In this document: positions 17,476 to 25,921 of the stretch, piece after piece
How positions within the stretch are numbered: the first letter of the stretch is position 1
How the letters are laid out: every line of letters begins with the position of its first letter
NCBI GenBank assembly: GCA_040751775.1
Contig: JBFMGD010000001.1
Location: forward strand, 62,001-126,000
Source: JBFMGD01 sp040751775
Lineage (GTDB): Bacteria > Bacillota > Dethiobacteria > DTU022
Direction: 5' to 3'
Length of the DNA stretch: 64,000 nucleotides
Made by a program: the position numbers and the translations under genes
The notes under the pieces: model-generated
What the model saw: the letters and a program-made list of their open reading frames with translations, nothing else
Database searches by the model: none
Told to the model about the DNA's origin: nothing

Positions 17476-20454
17476 TTAAGCGCCGCAGCATTTCTTGTAT
17501 TTTTTACCGCTGCCGCACGGGCAGGGCTCATTGCGGCCGGTTTTTTCAACGGTAACCGGTTGCGGCGCCTGTCGGGGCGCCTGGGAAGTGGATTGAGAAG
17601 CAGGCGCCGCGCTGCTCCCTTCACCGACCGGGGCTACGCGGGGACGCACGCCGGTAGCGGGACCGGTCACAGCCTGGCGCCGCGGGGGAGCGACCACTTT
17701 CAACTGGTAAACACCGCGGACTACATCCTCCTGAATTTGCCGGATCATATCTTCCCACATGTTGGCGCTTTCCAGACGGTATTCCACCAGCGGGTCTTTC
17801 TGGCCGTAAGCGCGCAGATAGATTTCATGACGCAGCTGATGCATCACGTCGATAAAGTACATCCAGTGCCGGTCCACTGTCCGCAGAAGCACGACCCGCT
17901 CCAGCTCGCGCATGATTTCGGAACTTAGCTCTTCCTCCCGGGCGTTGTAAAATTGCAGCGCTTCATCCAACAGGAGCCGGCGCGCCTCCGCCGGTTCCAG
18001 ATCCGCAAGATCAGCGCTGCTGATTCGACCACGCCTTAAAAACGCGGCCTCACCGAGGGCCAGTAAAGCGCGGTTCTGCTCTTCTTCCAGATAACTGTGG
18101 TCACCGAAATGCTCCTGCAGCAGGCGGTCGATCACCTCTTCGACCATCTCCAAGATGGGCTGCCGCATATCTTCTCCTTCCAAAACGCGCCGGCGCTGGG
18201 CGTAAATCACCGTGCGCTGTTGATTGAGCACGTCATCATACTCTAATAGATGACGGCGAATTTCGAAGTTGCGGGACTCTACTTTTTTCTGGGCGCGTTC
18301 GATTACGCCGCTGATCAAGCCGTGTTCGATAGGCATGTCTTCTTCCATGCCGAAGCGATCCATCAGGGAAGCGACATTGTCCCCACCGAAAAGGCGCATC
18401 AAATCATCATCCAGTGAAACGAAGAACTGCGAAGAACCCGGGTCTCCCTGGCGGCCGGCCCGGCCGCGCAGCTGGTTATCGATGCGGCGGCTTTCGTGAC
18501 GCTCCGTCCCGAGAACATGCAACCCGCCGAGTGAAATGACATCGTCCCTCTCCCGCGCTGCTTCCCGGTTTGCTTTTTCAAGTAGAACCTTTCTTCGCTC
18601 CGTCACCTGTTGCTGTTTCCCGGGATTTCCTTTAGCCGCGTCGTCCCCGAATTCACGGTTAAGCTGATCCTCGACCAGGTAATCGGGGTTGCCGCCTAAA
18701 ACGATATCGGTGCCGCGGCCGGCCATATTGGTGGAAATGGTCACGGCGCCCTTCCGTCCGGCCTGGGCGATAATAAACGCCTCCCGGTTGTGGTTAACGG
18801 CGTTGAGTACTTCGTGGCGGATCCCCTGGCGTTTGAGCATTTTACTCAACATCTCAGATTTCTCCACCGAAATCGTTCCGACCAGGACCGGCTGGCCCGT
18901 TTCAGAACGCCTTTGGATCTCTTCCACCGCCGCCTTAAATTTGGCCCGGTCTGTTTTATAAATCATATCCCGCAGCTCTTGGCGAATTAAAACCTTGTTG
19001 GTCGGAATGCCAACCACGTCCATCCCGTAAATTTTACGGAACTCTTCTTCTTCCGTGGCCGCGGTACCGGTCATACCGGAAAGCTTGTCATACATGCGGA
19101 AGTAATTCTGGAAAGTGATCGAGGCAACTGTGCGGGTATCCGACTGCACCTCAACCTTTTCCTTGGCTTCAATCGCCTGGTGTAACCCGTCGGAATAACG
19201 CCGCCCCCACATCAACCGGCCGGTAAATTCATCAACAATAATCACTTTGCCGTCCTGGACAACATAGTCCACATCACGCTCGTAGAGCGAATAAGCCTTG
19301 AGCAGCTGATCAAAGTAGTGACGGTGTTCCCCCGCTTCCTGCTCTTCCTTTTCATCCGCCAGGTCATCCGCTTTGTCCCGGCCCAGCTTTAACAGCCTGG
19401 ACACTTCCGGATTCACCCGTTCCAACTCTCGGTAGCCCTTGTCTTTAATATCCGCGATCCGTGTGGTCTCATCGATTACAAAATAGAGCTCTTCATCCAG
19501 GTGGTTCAGTCTTTTTTCCGCGTTCAACACCTGCTTGGTGCGCTCCACCAGTTTTTCAAGGCCCGGCGTCTTGAGCAGCTTCAGTAATTTCTTGTTTTTT
19601 GGCGCGCCGCGGCGAGCCAAGAGCAGCTGCTCGGCTACCGCTTCCCGGTGGCCCTGCTCCAGGTTTACCTGTGCTTCGGTCAGCAGGTCATTAACCATCC
19701 GGTTTTGCTTCCGGATTAGAGTTTCAACTTCGCCGCGCCAGCGGCTGTACTCTTCCTTCGACTCTACCCGGCTGCTGATAATCAAAGGCGTCCGCGCTTC
19801 ATCAATTAATATGCTGTCCACTTCGTCAACAATGGCATAATGAAGCTCACGCTGGACCAGTTCTTCTTTGTAGAGCACCATGTTATCCCTCAGGTAATCA
19901 AAACCGAGCTCGTTGTTGGTGGCGTAGACTATATCGGACCGGTAAGCCTTGCGCCGCTGCTCCTGATCCACCCCGTGCACGACCAGGCCGACTGCCAAAC
20001 CCAGCATGCGGTAAACCGGGCCCATCCATTCGCTGTCACGCCGGGCCAGGTAGTCGTTTACCGTTACAATATGGACACCCTTGCCGGTGAGAGCATTGAG
20101 GTAAGCGGGCATGGTAGCAACCAGGGTTTTCCCTTCACCGGTCTTCATCTCGGCAATACGACCCTGGTGCAGTACAATACCGCCCAGTACCTGCACATCG
20201 AAAGGTCGCATTCCCACCGAGCGGCGAGCCGCTTCACGGGCCACGGCAAAAGCTTCCGGCAGCAGATCGTCCAATGCGGCGCCCTGCCGTAAGCGTTCTT
20301 TGAGTTGTTCGCTACGCCGCGGAAAATCTGTATCAGCCAGGGACTGCATTTCCGGCTCGAGCGCGTTTACCTGTTCTACTACCTTCCAGAGACGGCGCAC
20401 CTCCCGTTCGTTGGAATCACCGAATAGCTTTTGCATGAAACCGGCCACGATCAC
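17476..20454 (-). CDS. secA: Preprotein translocase ATPase SecA
   Basis: The motor that drives secretory proteins through SecYEG. Motifs in the 992 residues include Walker A MKTGEGKT, DEVDSILIDEAR, TGTAATE and GRAGRQGD, and the C-terminal zinc motif CPCGSGKKYKKCC. The insert around residues 265-385 is longer than in B. subtilis SecA, which accounts for the extra length. GTG at 20454 lies four bases after AGGAGG and a second GTG at 20448 has 10-base spacing, so either may be used. The leader between promoter and start holds two hairpins. Confidence 0.97.
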   Translation of the reverse strand: MIVAGFMQKLFGDSNEREVRRLWKVVEQVNALEPEMQSLADTDFPRRSEQLKERLRQGAALDDLLPEAFAVAREAARRSVGMRPFDVQVLGGIVLHQGRIAEMKTGEGKTLVATMPAYLNALTGKGVHIVTVNDYLARRDSEWMGPVYRMLGLAVGLVVHGVDQEQRRKAYRSDIVYATNNELGFDYLRDNMVLYKEELVQRELHYAIVDEVDSILIDEARTPLIISSRVESKEEYSRWRGEVETLIRKQNRMVNDLLTEAQVNLEQGHREAVAEQLLLARRGAPKNKKLLKLLKTPGLEKLVERTKQVLNAEKRLNHLDEELYFVIDETTRIADIKDKGYRELERVNPEVSRLLKLGRDKADDLADEKEEQEAGEHRHYFDQLLKAYSLYERDVDYVVQDGKVIIVDEFTGRLMWGRRYSDGLHQAIEAKEKVEVQSDTRTVASITFQNYFRMYDKLSGMTGTAATEEEEFRKIYGMDVVGIPTNKVLIRQELRDMIYKTDRAKFKAAVEEIQRRSETGQPVLVGTISVEKSEMLSKMLKRQGIRHEVLNAVNHNREAFIIAQAGRKGAVTISTNMAGRGTDIVLGGNPDYLVEDQLNREFGDDAAKGNPGKQQQVTERRKVLLEKANREAARERDDVISLGGLHVLGTERHESRRIDNQLRGRAGRQGDPGSSQFFVSLDDDLMRLFGGDNVASLMDRFGMEEDMPIEHGLISGVIERAQKKVESRNFEIRRHLLEYDDVLNQQRTVIYAQRRRVLEGEDMRQPILEMVEEVIDRLLQEHFGDHSYLEEEQNRALLALGEAAFLRRGRISSADLADLEPAEARRLLLDEALQFYNAREEELSSEIMRELERVVLLRTVDRHWMYFIDVMHQLRHEIYLRAYGQKDPLVEYRLESANMWEDMIRQIQEDVVRGVYQLKVVAPPRRQAVTGPATGVRPRVAPVGEGSSAAPASQSTSQAPRQAPQPVTVEKTGRNEPCPCGSGKKYKKCCGA

Positions 20455-20489
20455 GGCACCTCCTTGGTTGGAATAGCCTTTGCTATGCG

Positions 20490-20513
20490 AAAAAGGAACC
20501 CCGCGGTTCCCTT
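20490..20513 (-). terminator. Terminator-like hairpin in the secA leader
   Basis: On the minus strand GGAACC pairs with GGTTCC around GCGG and is followed by TTTTT. It lies downstream of the nucleotidyltransferase-like gene but also downstream of the only good secA promoter and just 36 bases before the secA start. It may therefore act as an attenuator as well as a terminator. Confidence 0.75.
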
Positions 20514-20545
20514 AATCAGTGCTGTTAATCCCGTAGCGATATCTT

Positions 20546-20575
20546 ATTTTACCATATCACTCTTTAACAATTCAA
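20546..20575 (-). promoter_or_regulatory. secA: sigmaA-type promoter of secA
   Basis: TTGAAT at 20570-20575 and TAAAAT at 20546-20551 on the minus strand, 18 bases apart. Transcription would start near 20539, giving a leader of about 85 bases. Confidence 0.6.
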
Positions 20576-20598
20576 GGCCTGCCTCGCTCTTTTCCAGG

Positions 20599-21711
20599 TT
20601 AATCCAGACCGGCCAGCTCACAGGAAAGAGCCCACAAACTGCCGGAAACCAGGGAGTGGCCGCCGAGCACGACCGGCACGGTGCATTCAACCGCAGCCCG
20701 GGTGAACTCTTTGAGCCAGGGATGCTCAATTTGCCGCCACAAACCCAAATCGGACAAAAATCGCTCTTTTTCGCTCAGATGAAAGCAGTAATGCGCCATG
20801 AGAACCCTGCTGTCTATAAAGGCGCAGTGGGACACCCGGGAAAGGTAGGTAAAGAAACGCTCCAGCCCGGCATGGTCCAGGAGCAGGCCGAGCATGGAGA
20901 TCACTGCACCGGATTCCATGCGGCCCAGCGCTTTCATGCCGCGCTCCTCTGAAAAAACACGCAACCGCAGCTTCAGGGTTGAGTTTAAACGCTCCATGAC
21001 CGGCCCGCCAACCCGGCCAATCAAGAAGACATCCTCATAGTGGCCGCGCATGATCGCCTTGGCTTGATTAAGGCGTGTATAATCTAAATCACAAGTATCG
21101 AGGACCGCTCTGGTGCGCGGTCCGGGGAAAGGGCCCGCACCCAGGACCAGGAGATCGGCCGGCGTATCCAGGTCAAAGAGTAAACCGAGGGAATAAGGCA
21201 TCAGCTCCTGCTCCAATCCAAGGTAATCACGTAAAGCCCAGGCCAGGCTGTTGTCTACTGCCGGCAGATCTGCGCCGGAAAGGTCGCCGGTGACGGTAAA
21301 AGCAACAATATCCGCGGACTGGGTATTATTCGAATAAAGAAACCGCTCCCGGTTCACGAGCAGGCGGCAGATCGATGCGATTTCTTCGACGGTGATCAGG
21401 GGACAGCCGGCCCCGCTGAAGTAGAACACCTTCTTCAGATTATGCTCCACGACCAGATCTTGCAAAGAGCGGCCGAGATGAAACTTTTCCGGGGGGATGT
21501 CGTTTTCTAATACCTGCGCGCCGTTTGCGCGGGCGGCTCCAGCCAAGTCCCGGTCGTTCGTTACTAGGTAGGTTTCCTTGATCAGCGGGACCTGCTTGAC
21601 TTTATCAAGGTTGTCCAGAACGGCCGCCCGCCGGACCCGGGTAATCATCTCTTCTACCGGGCTGGCGGGAGCCGTTCCTTCAAATATAACCGCGCTGACA
21701 CCCTCCGTCAT
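20599..21711 (-). CDS. Divergent nucleotidyltransferase-fold protein, function unknown
   Basis: A 370-residue soluble protein that I cannot place in a characterised family. The first 200 residues look like a MobA/GlmU-type sugar or cofactor nucleotidyltransferase: IKETYLVTNDRDLAGAARANG resembles the alpha/beta region after the first lysine, and LLFDLDTPADLLVLG resembles the conserved DxDTPxDL segment. The glycine-rich LAxGxSxRMG nucleotide loop at the N-terminus is missing and is replaced by VSAVIFEGTAPASP. The C-terminal 150 residues (IMRGHYEDVFLIGRVGG..., ending in a stretch rich in C, H and S) have no recognised match. The gene sits alone between secA and hpf, ends before the secA promoter, and starts at ATG 21711 with AAAGGG upstream. 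Confidence 0.6.
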   Translation of the reverse strand: MTEGVSAVIFEGTAPASPVEEMITRVRRAAVLDNLDKVKQVPLIKETYLVTNDRDLAGAARANGAQVLENDIPPEKFHLGRSLQDLVVEHNLKKVFYFSGAGCPLITVEEIASICRLLVNRERFLYSNNTQSADIVAFTVTGDLSGADLPAVDNSLAWALRDYLGLEQELMPYSLGLLFDLDTPADLLVLGAGPFPGPRTRAVLDTCDLDYTRLNQAKAIMRGHYEDVFLIGRVGGPVMERLNSTLKLRLRVFSEERGMKALGRMESGAVISMLGLLLDHAGLERFFTYLSRVSHCAFIDSRVLMAHYCFHLSEKERFLSDLGLWRQIEHPWLKEFTRAAVECTVPVVLGGHSLVSGSLWALSCELAGLD

Positions 21712-21778
21712 TAAATATGTTCCCTTTCTCTTTAACCGCAGGGCGCGGCCTACCGTACCCTGCGGGTTTTCCCGTATC

Positions 21779-22315
21779 TTAGAATTCCGGTTCGATTAAA
21801 CCGTAGTCACCGTCCCGGCGCTTATATAAAACATTCACCGCTTCGGTATCGGCATTGGCGAAGACAAAAAAATCGTGACCGAGCAGGTTCATTTGTAAAA
21901 CAGCCTCTTCCAGATTCATCGGCTTTAAGGGAAAGCGCTTGGTTTTAACCACCCGGGCCTCGTCATCATCAAGCCGGGTATCTGCCGCGGCCAACTTTTC
22001 GTTGATAATCCGCACGCCGCGTTGGCGCAGCGATTTATTCAAGCGGGTTTTGAATTTGGCCACCTGTTTCTCCAGTTTCTCGACAACCAAATCAATAGAT
22101 GCATACATGTCTCCGGTGGATTCCTCGCCCCGCAAAATCAAGCCCTCGAAGTTAACAGTCACCTCGACGATATGATGATCGCGTATTACGCTGAGCATTA
22201 CCTGCGCGTCCGTGGCTTTATCAAAAAATTTTGCAAGCTTGCCTAATTTCTTCCGGGTGTAGTCGACTAAAGCGGGTGTAACCTCGATGTTTTTTCCTCG
22301 GACAGCAACTACCAT
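21779..22315 (-). CDS. hpf: Long-form ribosome hibernation promoting factor
   Basis: A 178-residue protein that binds the 30S subunit and dimerises ribosomes into inactive 100S particles under starvation. The N-terminal S30AE domain (residues 1-100) and the separate C-terminal dimerisation domain (about 120-178, VVKTKRFPLKPMNLEEAV...) mark the long form. The frame is open to 22435, but GGGGG eight bases before ATG at 22315 and the family's normal N-terminus (VRGKNIEVTPAL) fix the start. In B. subtilis the orthologue yvyD is also next to secA-prfB. Confidence 0.95.
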   Translation of the reverse strand: MVVAVRGKNIEVTPALVDYTRKKLGKLAKFFDKATDAQVMLSVIRDHHIVEVTVNFEGLILRGEESTGDMYASIDLVVEKLEKQVAKFKTRLNKSLRQRGVRIINEKLAAADTRLDDDEARVVKTKRFPLKPMNLEEAVLQMNLLGHDFFVFANADTEAVNVLYKRRDGDYGLIEPEF

Positions 22316-22380
22316 GTGTACATCCCCCTTTTCATCAATAACTATTACCAATACTATTCCCCAATAGGAGGAAAAATCCT

Positions 22381-23100
22381 TCAGAATAATCGCGGATTGT
22401 AGGCCGCGACCGCACCGAATACCGTAAAGCCGCACTGCCGCAAGACGGAAGCAGCTTCCCGCAGCGTCGCCCCGGTGGAGTAAATATCATCAACCAGCAA
22501 CACCGCACAGGGCCGGGGAAGGGGATCAACCGGCGAGTATACGCCGGCCACATTTTTCCTGCGTTCAGCATAAGAGAACCCGGTCTGGGACGCGGTTTGG
22601 CGGGTTTTTTGCAGTAGATGCACCAGGGGCAGACGCAGTTCCCGGGCGGCGGCGCGAGCGATCAATGCGGACTGGTTATAGCCGCGCTCCTTCTCCCGGC
22701 GGTGATAAAGCGGTAAGGGCGCTACAAGTGCGACCGGCCAGCTGATTTCTGAGGCTAACAACCGGCCAAGCCACGATCCCAGCGGCCGGGCTATCCGCCG
22801 TTCTCCCCTGTATTTCAAGCGGTGCAGCATCCGGCGCCAATCATCCGCATACCAGGATAGGGCAAATAAACCCTGCAGCGGCGCGTTCTCCGCGAGGCAA
22901 GCGCACTCTGCCCGCCTGCTGTAAATCCGTTCACACTGAGGGCAGATCTGCCCGGTATGAGAAAAAAGCGGCCGGCAGCGGCTGCAGAGGGGATCCGGCG
23001 ACCGCGCGGGAAGCAAAGCTTGGCAGAGAAGGCAACGAGGCGGATAAAGCAGCTCGAGTAGCCCATCGATCCAACCAGGAATATAACGTGCCGCGATCAA
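22381..23100 (-). CDS. comFC: ComF family protein (ComFC-like phosphoribosyltransferase)
   Basis: A 239-residue protein with N-terminal zinc-binding cysteines (CLLC...CSRC, then CPQC...CAC, about residues 22-70) and a C-terminal phosphoribosyltransferase domain with the PRPP loop VLLVDDIYSTGAT. The family is needed for DNA uptake in competent bacteria, as partner of the ComFA translocase and DprA; comFA is not visible here. GTG at 23109 has no usable ribosome site. TTG at 23100 follows GGGGAG by eight bases and overlaps a TGA stop of an upstream open frame (23097-23099), so I place the start there. Confidence 0.88.
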   Translation of the reverse strand: MIAARYIPGWIDGLLELLYPPRCLLCQALLPARSPDPLCSRCRPLFSHTGQICPQCERIYSRRAECACLAENAPLQGLFALSWYADDWRRMLHRLKYRGERRIARPLGSWLGRLLASEISWPVALVAPLPLYHRREKERGYNQSALIARAAARELRLPLVHLLQKTRQTASQTGFSYAERRKNVAGVYSPVDPLPRPCAVLLVDDIYSTGATLREAASVLRQCGFTVFGAVAAYNPRLF

Positions 23101-23309
23101 GAGGAGCACTCCCCGTCACGTAAACGAGTTTCCAGATAACTGCACCGCTCTTCAAACCGCTCCAGAGCCGTTCCCTCCCGATGGGACAAGCCGCGCGCCG
23201 TGTTAGCGATGGCGCCTTCAAAGGTCGTATTCGCTCCGCGCTCAGGAAAACCCTTTATTTTCCACGTAAAGTGGCGACGGCCAACCGGACAATTTTTACA
23301 GCGCTTCTC
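23097..23309 (-). other. Open frame of 70 codons without a normal start, coupled to comFC
   Basis: Between metK and comFC the +1 frame relative to metK stays open from 23309 to a TGA at 23097-23099 that overlaps the TTG start of comFC in the TTGA arrangement usual for coupled genes. The translation contains CKNCP, then HFTWKIKG, then a charged helical stretch. There is no ATG or GTG and only one late TTG, so it may be a gene remnant or chance. I do not recognise a family. Confidence 0.25.
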
Positions 23310-24483
23310 TCAAAAGCGCTGCTTTGTCCAGGCGTTCCCAGGGCAGATCCAGGTCGGCGCGCCCAAAATGGCCGTAGGCAGCCACTTGTTGATAAATCGG
23401 GCGGCGCAGGTCCAAGGATTCAATAATCGCTCCCGGACGAAGATCAAAATGTTTGCGCACCAGTTCCTCAATGCGTTTAACCGGCACTGTTTCCGTCCCG
23501 TAAGTTTCCACGAGCAAGGATACGGGGTGGGCCACCCCGATCGCATAAGCTACCTGCAGCTGGCATTTACGGGCTAACCCGGCGGCGACGATGTTCTTGG
23601 CCACATACCGGACGGCATAAGCGGCGGAACGGTCAACCTTGGTCGGATCCTTGCCCGAGAAAGCGCCGCCGCCATGGGCCGCATAGCCGCCGTAGGTATC
23701 AACCATAATTTTTCGGCCGGTCAGACCGGAATCGCCGTGCGGGCCGCCGACCACAAAACGGCCGGTCGGGTTCACCAGGATCCGGGTTTGCGCAGGCAGC
23801 AGCTCCGGCGAGATGATCTGCCGGATTACCTGTTCTGTCAGGTCGAATTCGATCTGCTCAAGCGACACGTCATCACTGTGCTGGGCCGACACGACTACTG
23901 TATCCACATGGATGGGTTTCCCATCCCGGTATGCCACCGTCACCTGTGTTTTCCCGTCCGGCCTCAGGTACGGCAGCAGCCCCGCTTTTCGCACATCAGC
24001 AAGACGATGGGCCAGTTTATGGGCCAGGGCGATCGGCAGGGGCATTAACTCGGGCGTTTCATCGCAGGCAAAGCCGACCATCATTCCCTGATCGCCGGCT
24101 CCAATCAGGTCATACTTGTCCACAGAACTGCTCTTTTTAATTTCCAAGGCCTGATTAACACCGAGTGCGATATCAGGCGACTGCTCGTCAATGGAGCTGA
24201 TCACGGCACAGGTGTCACCGTCAAAGCCGTACTTGGCACGGGTATAACCGATCTCCTTCACCTTTTCGCGAACCACTTTTGGGATATCCACATAGCACTG
24301 CGTGGTTATTTCGCCGCATACAAATACCAACCCGGTAGTAACCGCGGTTTCAGCGGCAACCCTGGCCTGCGGATCCTGGGCAATAATATTGTCCAGGATG
24401 GCGTCGGAAATCTGATCGGCCAGCTTATCGGGATGGCCCTCGGTGACCGACTCAGATGTAAACAGGTAAACATTGCTGCTCAT
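23296..24483 (-). CDS. metK: S-adenosylmethionine synthetase
   Basis: Makes SAM from methionine and ATP in the cytoplasm. The 395 residues carry the hallmark segments ESVTEGHPDK, GAGDQGMM and GGGAFSGKDPTK (phosphate-binding loop), and the length is normal. ATG at 24483 follows AGGAGG by eight bases. The leader contains a SAM-I riboswitch with its own terminator, so the product represses its own transcription. It links to the methionine-related homocysteine operon at 32-34 kb. Confidence 0.98.
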   Translation of the reverse strand: MSSNVYLFTSESVTEGHPDKLADQISDAILDNIIAQDPQARVAAETAVTTGLVFVCGEITTQCYVDIPKVVREKVKEIGYTRAKYGFDGDTCAVISSIDEQSPDIALGVNQALEIKKSSSVDKYDLIGAGDQGMMVGFACDETPELMPLPIALAHKLAHRLADVRKAGLLPYLRPDGKTQVTVAYRDGKPIHVDTVVVSAQHSDDVSLEQIEFDLTEQVIRQIISPELLPAQTRILVNPTGRFVVGGPHGDSGLTGRKIMVDTYGGYAAHGGGAFSGKDPTKVDRSAAYAVRYVAKNIVAAGLARKCQLQVAYAIGVAHPVSLLVETYGTETVPVKRIEELVRKHFDLRPGAIIESLDLRRPIYQQVAAYGHFGRADLDLPWERLDKAALLREAL

Positions 24484-24516
24484 TAAATTCGCCTCCTAAG
24501 AATTGGTCATTAAATA

Positions 24517-24542
24517 GAAAAACCTCTTCTGGAAGAGGTTTT
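24517..24542 (-). terminator. Riboswitch-controlled intrinsic terminator of metK
   Basis: On the minus strand AACCTCTTC pairs with GAAGAGGTT around CA and runs into a T tract. It lies just after the SAM-I aptamer and before the metK ribosome site, the normal expression platform for a SAM-off switch. Confidence 0.92.
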
Positions 24543-24548
24543 GGGCAC

Positions 24549-24656
24549 CTCTCATCTCCCAGGGTGGTTGCCCACCCTGCGGCAATTAGCACCGTAACTG
24601 TTAAGTCCGGTTGCCGGGATTCATCGGGGCCGTCCCTCCTCCACTCTTGATAAGAG
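24549..24656 (-). promoter_or_regulatory. SAM-I (S-box) riboswitch upstream of metK
   Basis: Read on the minus strand it shows the S-box core in order: CTCTTATCAAGAG, GGAGGGAC, GATGAATCCCGGCAACC, GGTGCTAATTGC and GGGAGATGAGAG, the last closing the P1 stem. Binding of SAM stabilises P1 and lets the downstream terminator form. Confidence 0.97.
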
Positions 24657-24682
24657 CTTTATACGGTTGTCTGCACAAAGAT

Positions 24683-24711
24683 AAAATATATCAAGTTCGC
24701 CCAAAAGTCAA
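24683..24711 (-). promoter_or_regulatory. metK: sigmaA-type promoter of metK
   Basis: TTGACT at 24706-24711 and TATTTT at 24683-24688 on the minus strand with 17-base spacing. The predicted start lies about 20 bases before the riboswitch P1 stem. Confidence 0.65.
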
Positions 24712-24769
24712 CCATTCCCGGGTAAGATTTTTATATTGAGTGACACGCGGGCCATGCGGCGGATTGCGT

Positions 24770-25210
24770 TTATGCGCGGTCAACCAGGGCAAACATCAGT
24801 TCCCCCGAGGCCACTCTTTCCCCGCCGACCCTGGCTTCACCTTCACCTTTACCGATGCTGCCGCGTATTTTCGTCACGACCATTGATAGATCCAGCCGGT
24901 CACCGGGGCGGACCGTCTGCCTGAAACGAAAATTATCAATACCGGCGAAGAGCGCCAATTTCCCCTCCATGCCGGCCCGACTGAGTACAGCCACTCCGCC
25001 GATTTGAGCAAGCGCCTCCAGGATCAGCACACCGGGCATTATCGGCTCACCCGGAAAATGCCCCTGAAAAAACGGCTCGTTTAGCGTCACATTCTTATAG
25101 CCGGAAACCTTTTCACCCGGCACCAACTCTGTAATCCGGTCCACAAGCAAAAATGGATACCGGTGAGGCAAAATAGACATAATCTGCTTAATCAGCATTT
25201 CATTCGACAC
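24770..25210 (-). CDS. fabZ: 3-hydroxyacyl-ACP dehydratase FabZ
   Basis: Removes water from beta-hydroxyacyl-ACP in type II fatty acid synthesis. The 146 residues have the hot-dog fold signature: LPHRYPFLLVDR at the N-terminus, catalytic histidine in GHFPGEPIMPG and catalytic glutamate in ILEALAQ. GTG at 25210 follows GGGAGG by eight bases. It is the last gene of the moxR-vwa-cooC-prt-fabZ run and is not in a fab cluster. Confidence 0.95.
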   Translation of the reverse strand: MSNEMLIKQIMSILPHRYPFLLVDRITELVPGEKVSGYKNVTLNEPFFQGHFPGEPIMPGVLILEALAQIGGVAVLSRAGMEGKLALFAGIDNFRFRQTVRPGDRLDLSMVVTKIRGSIGKGEGEARVGGERVASGELMFALVDRA

Positions 25211-25225
25211 CGCGTTCGCCTCCCG

Positions 25226-25867
25226 CTATTCTAAATCCCAAGCCTCTTGCAAGATAGAGATGACCGTGTCATCTTCAACCTGGCTAAAATCTCTGTAAAA
25301 CTGCCCCACAGCGGCAAAATGAGGCGGTGCCGCCAGGTAGCAGAGGTCATCCACTTCTCCTGCCAGTTTGTTTAAAGTGTCGGGCGGGCCAACCGGTACG
25401 GCCAGGACAAGTTTTTGCGGCTGCTGCCGCCGCAGCGCCTTAATGGCAGCGAACAGAGTAAAACCGGTGGCCACACCGTCGTCAATTAAAATAACCAGCC
25501 TACCTTTCGGCTCCGGCAGCGGACGTTCACCCCGGTAAGCGCGCAGGCGGCGCCTGATTTCAGCCTGCTCATCGAGGGCCGCCCGGTCAATATAAGCGCG
25601 CGACAAACGCAGTTGACCGACCAATTGATCATTCAGCATCACCGCTCCGTCTCCCGAGACGGCCCCAAGAGCCAGTTCAGGTTGCATTGGGGCGCCTATT
25701 TTGCGCGTAATGATCAAGTCGAGTTCGCTGCCCAGTGCCAACCGGACCGGTTCCGCCACACTTACGCCGCCGCGCGGCACAGCTAAAATCAGCGGTGAAC
25801 TGCCTCGATACGAATGAAGTTTCTCCGCCAGGAGTTCTCCGGCATGCCGGCGATCTTGGAACAGCAT
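25226..25867 (-). CDS. Phosphoribosyltransferase family protein
   Basis: A 213-residue type I phosphoribosyltransferase with PRPP-binding loop VILIDDGVATGFT (about residues 115-127). The start VPRGGVSVAEPVRLAL and the overall length resemble the stand-alone predicted phosphoribosyltransferases that are sometimes fused to a dienelactone hydrolase; substrate unknown. GGAGG lies eight bases before ATG at 25867, which is preferred over the in-frame ATG at 25882. It is 15 bases upstream of fabZ. Confidence 0.85.
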   Translation of the reverse strand: MLFQDRRHAGELLAEKLHSYRGSSPLILAVPRGGVSVAEPVRLALGSELDLIITRKIGAPMQPELALGAVSGDGAVMLNDQLVGQLRLSRAYIDRAALDEQAEIRRRLRAYRGERPLPEPKGRLVILIDDGVATGFTLFAAIKALRRQQPQKLVLAVPVGPPDTLNKLAGEVDDLCYLAAPPHFAAVGQFYRDFSQVEDDTVISILQEAWDLE

Positions 25868-25921
25868 CAGAGCGACCTCCATTGATTATCGATCTTAAAT
25901 ATCCTGAAACAGTTACGCTTG

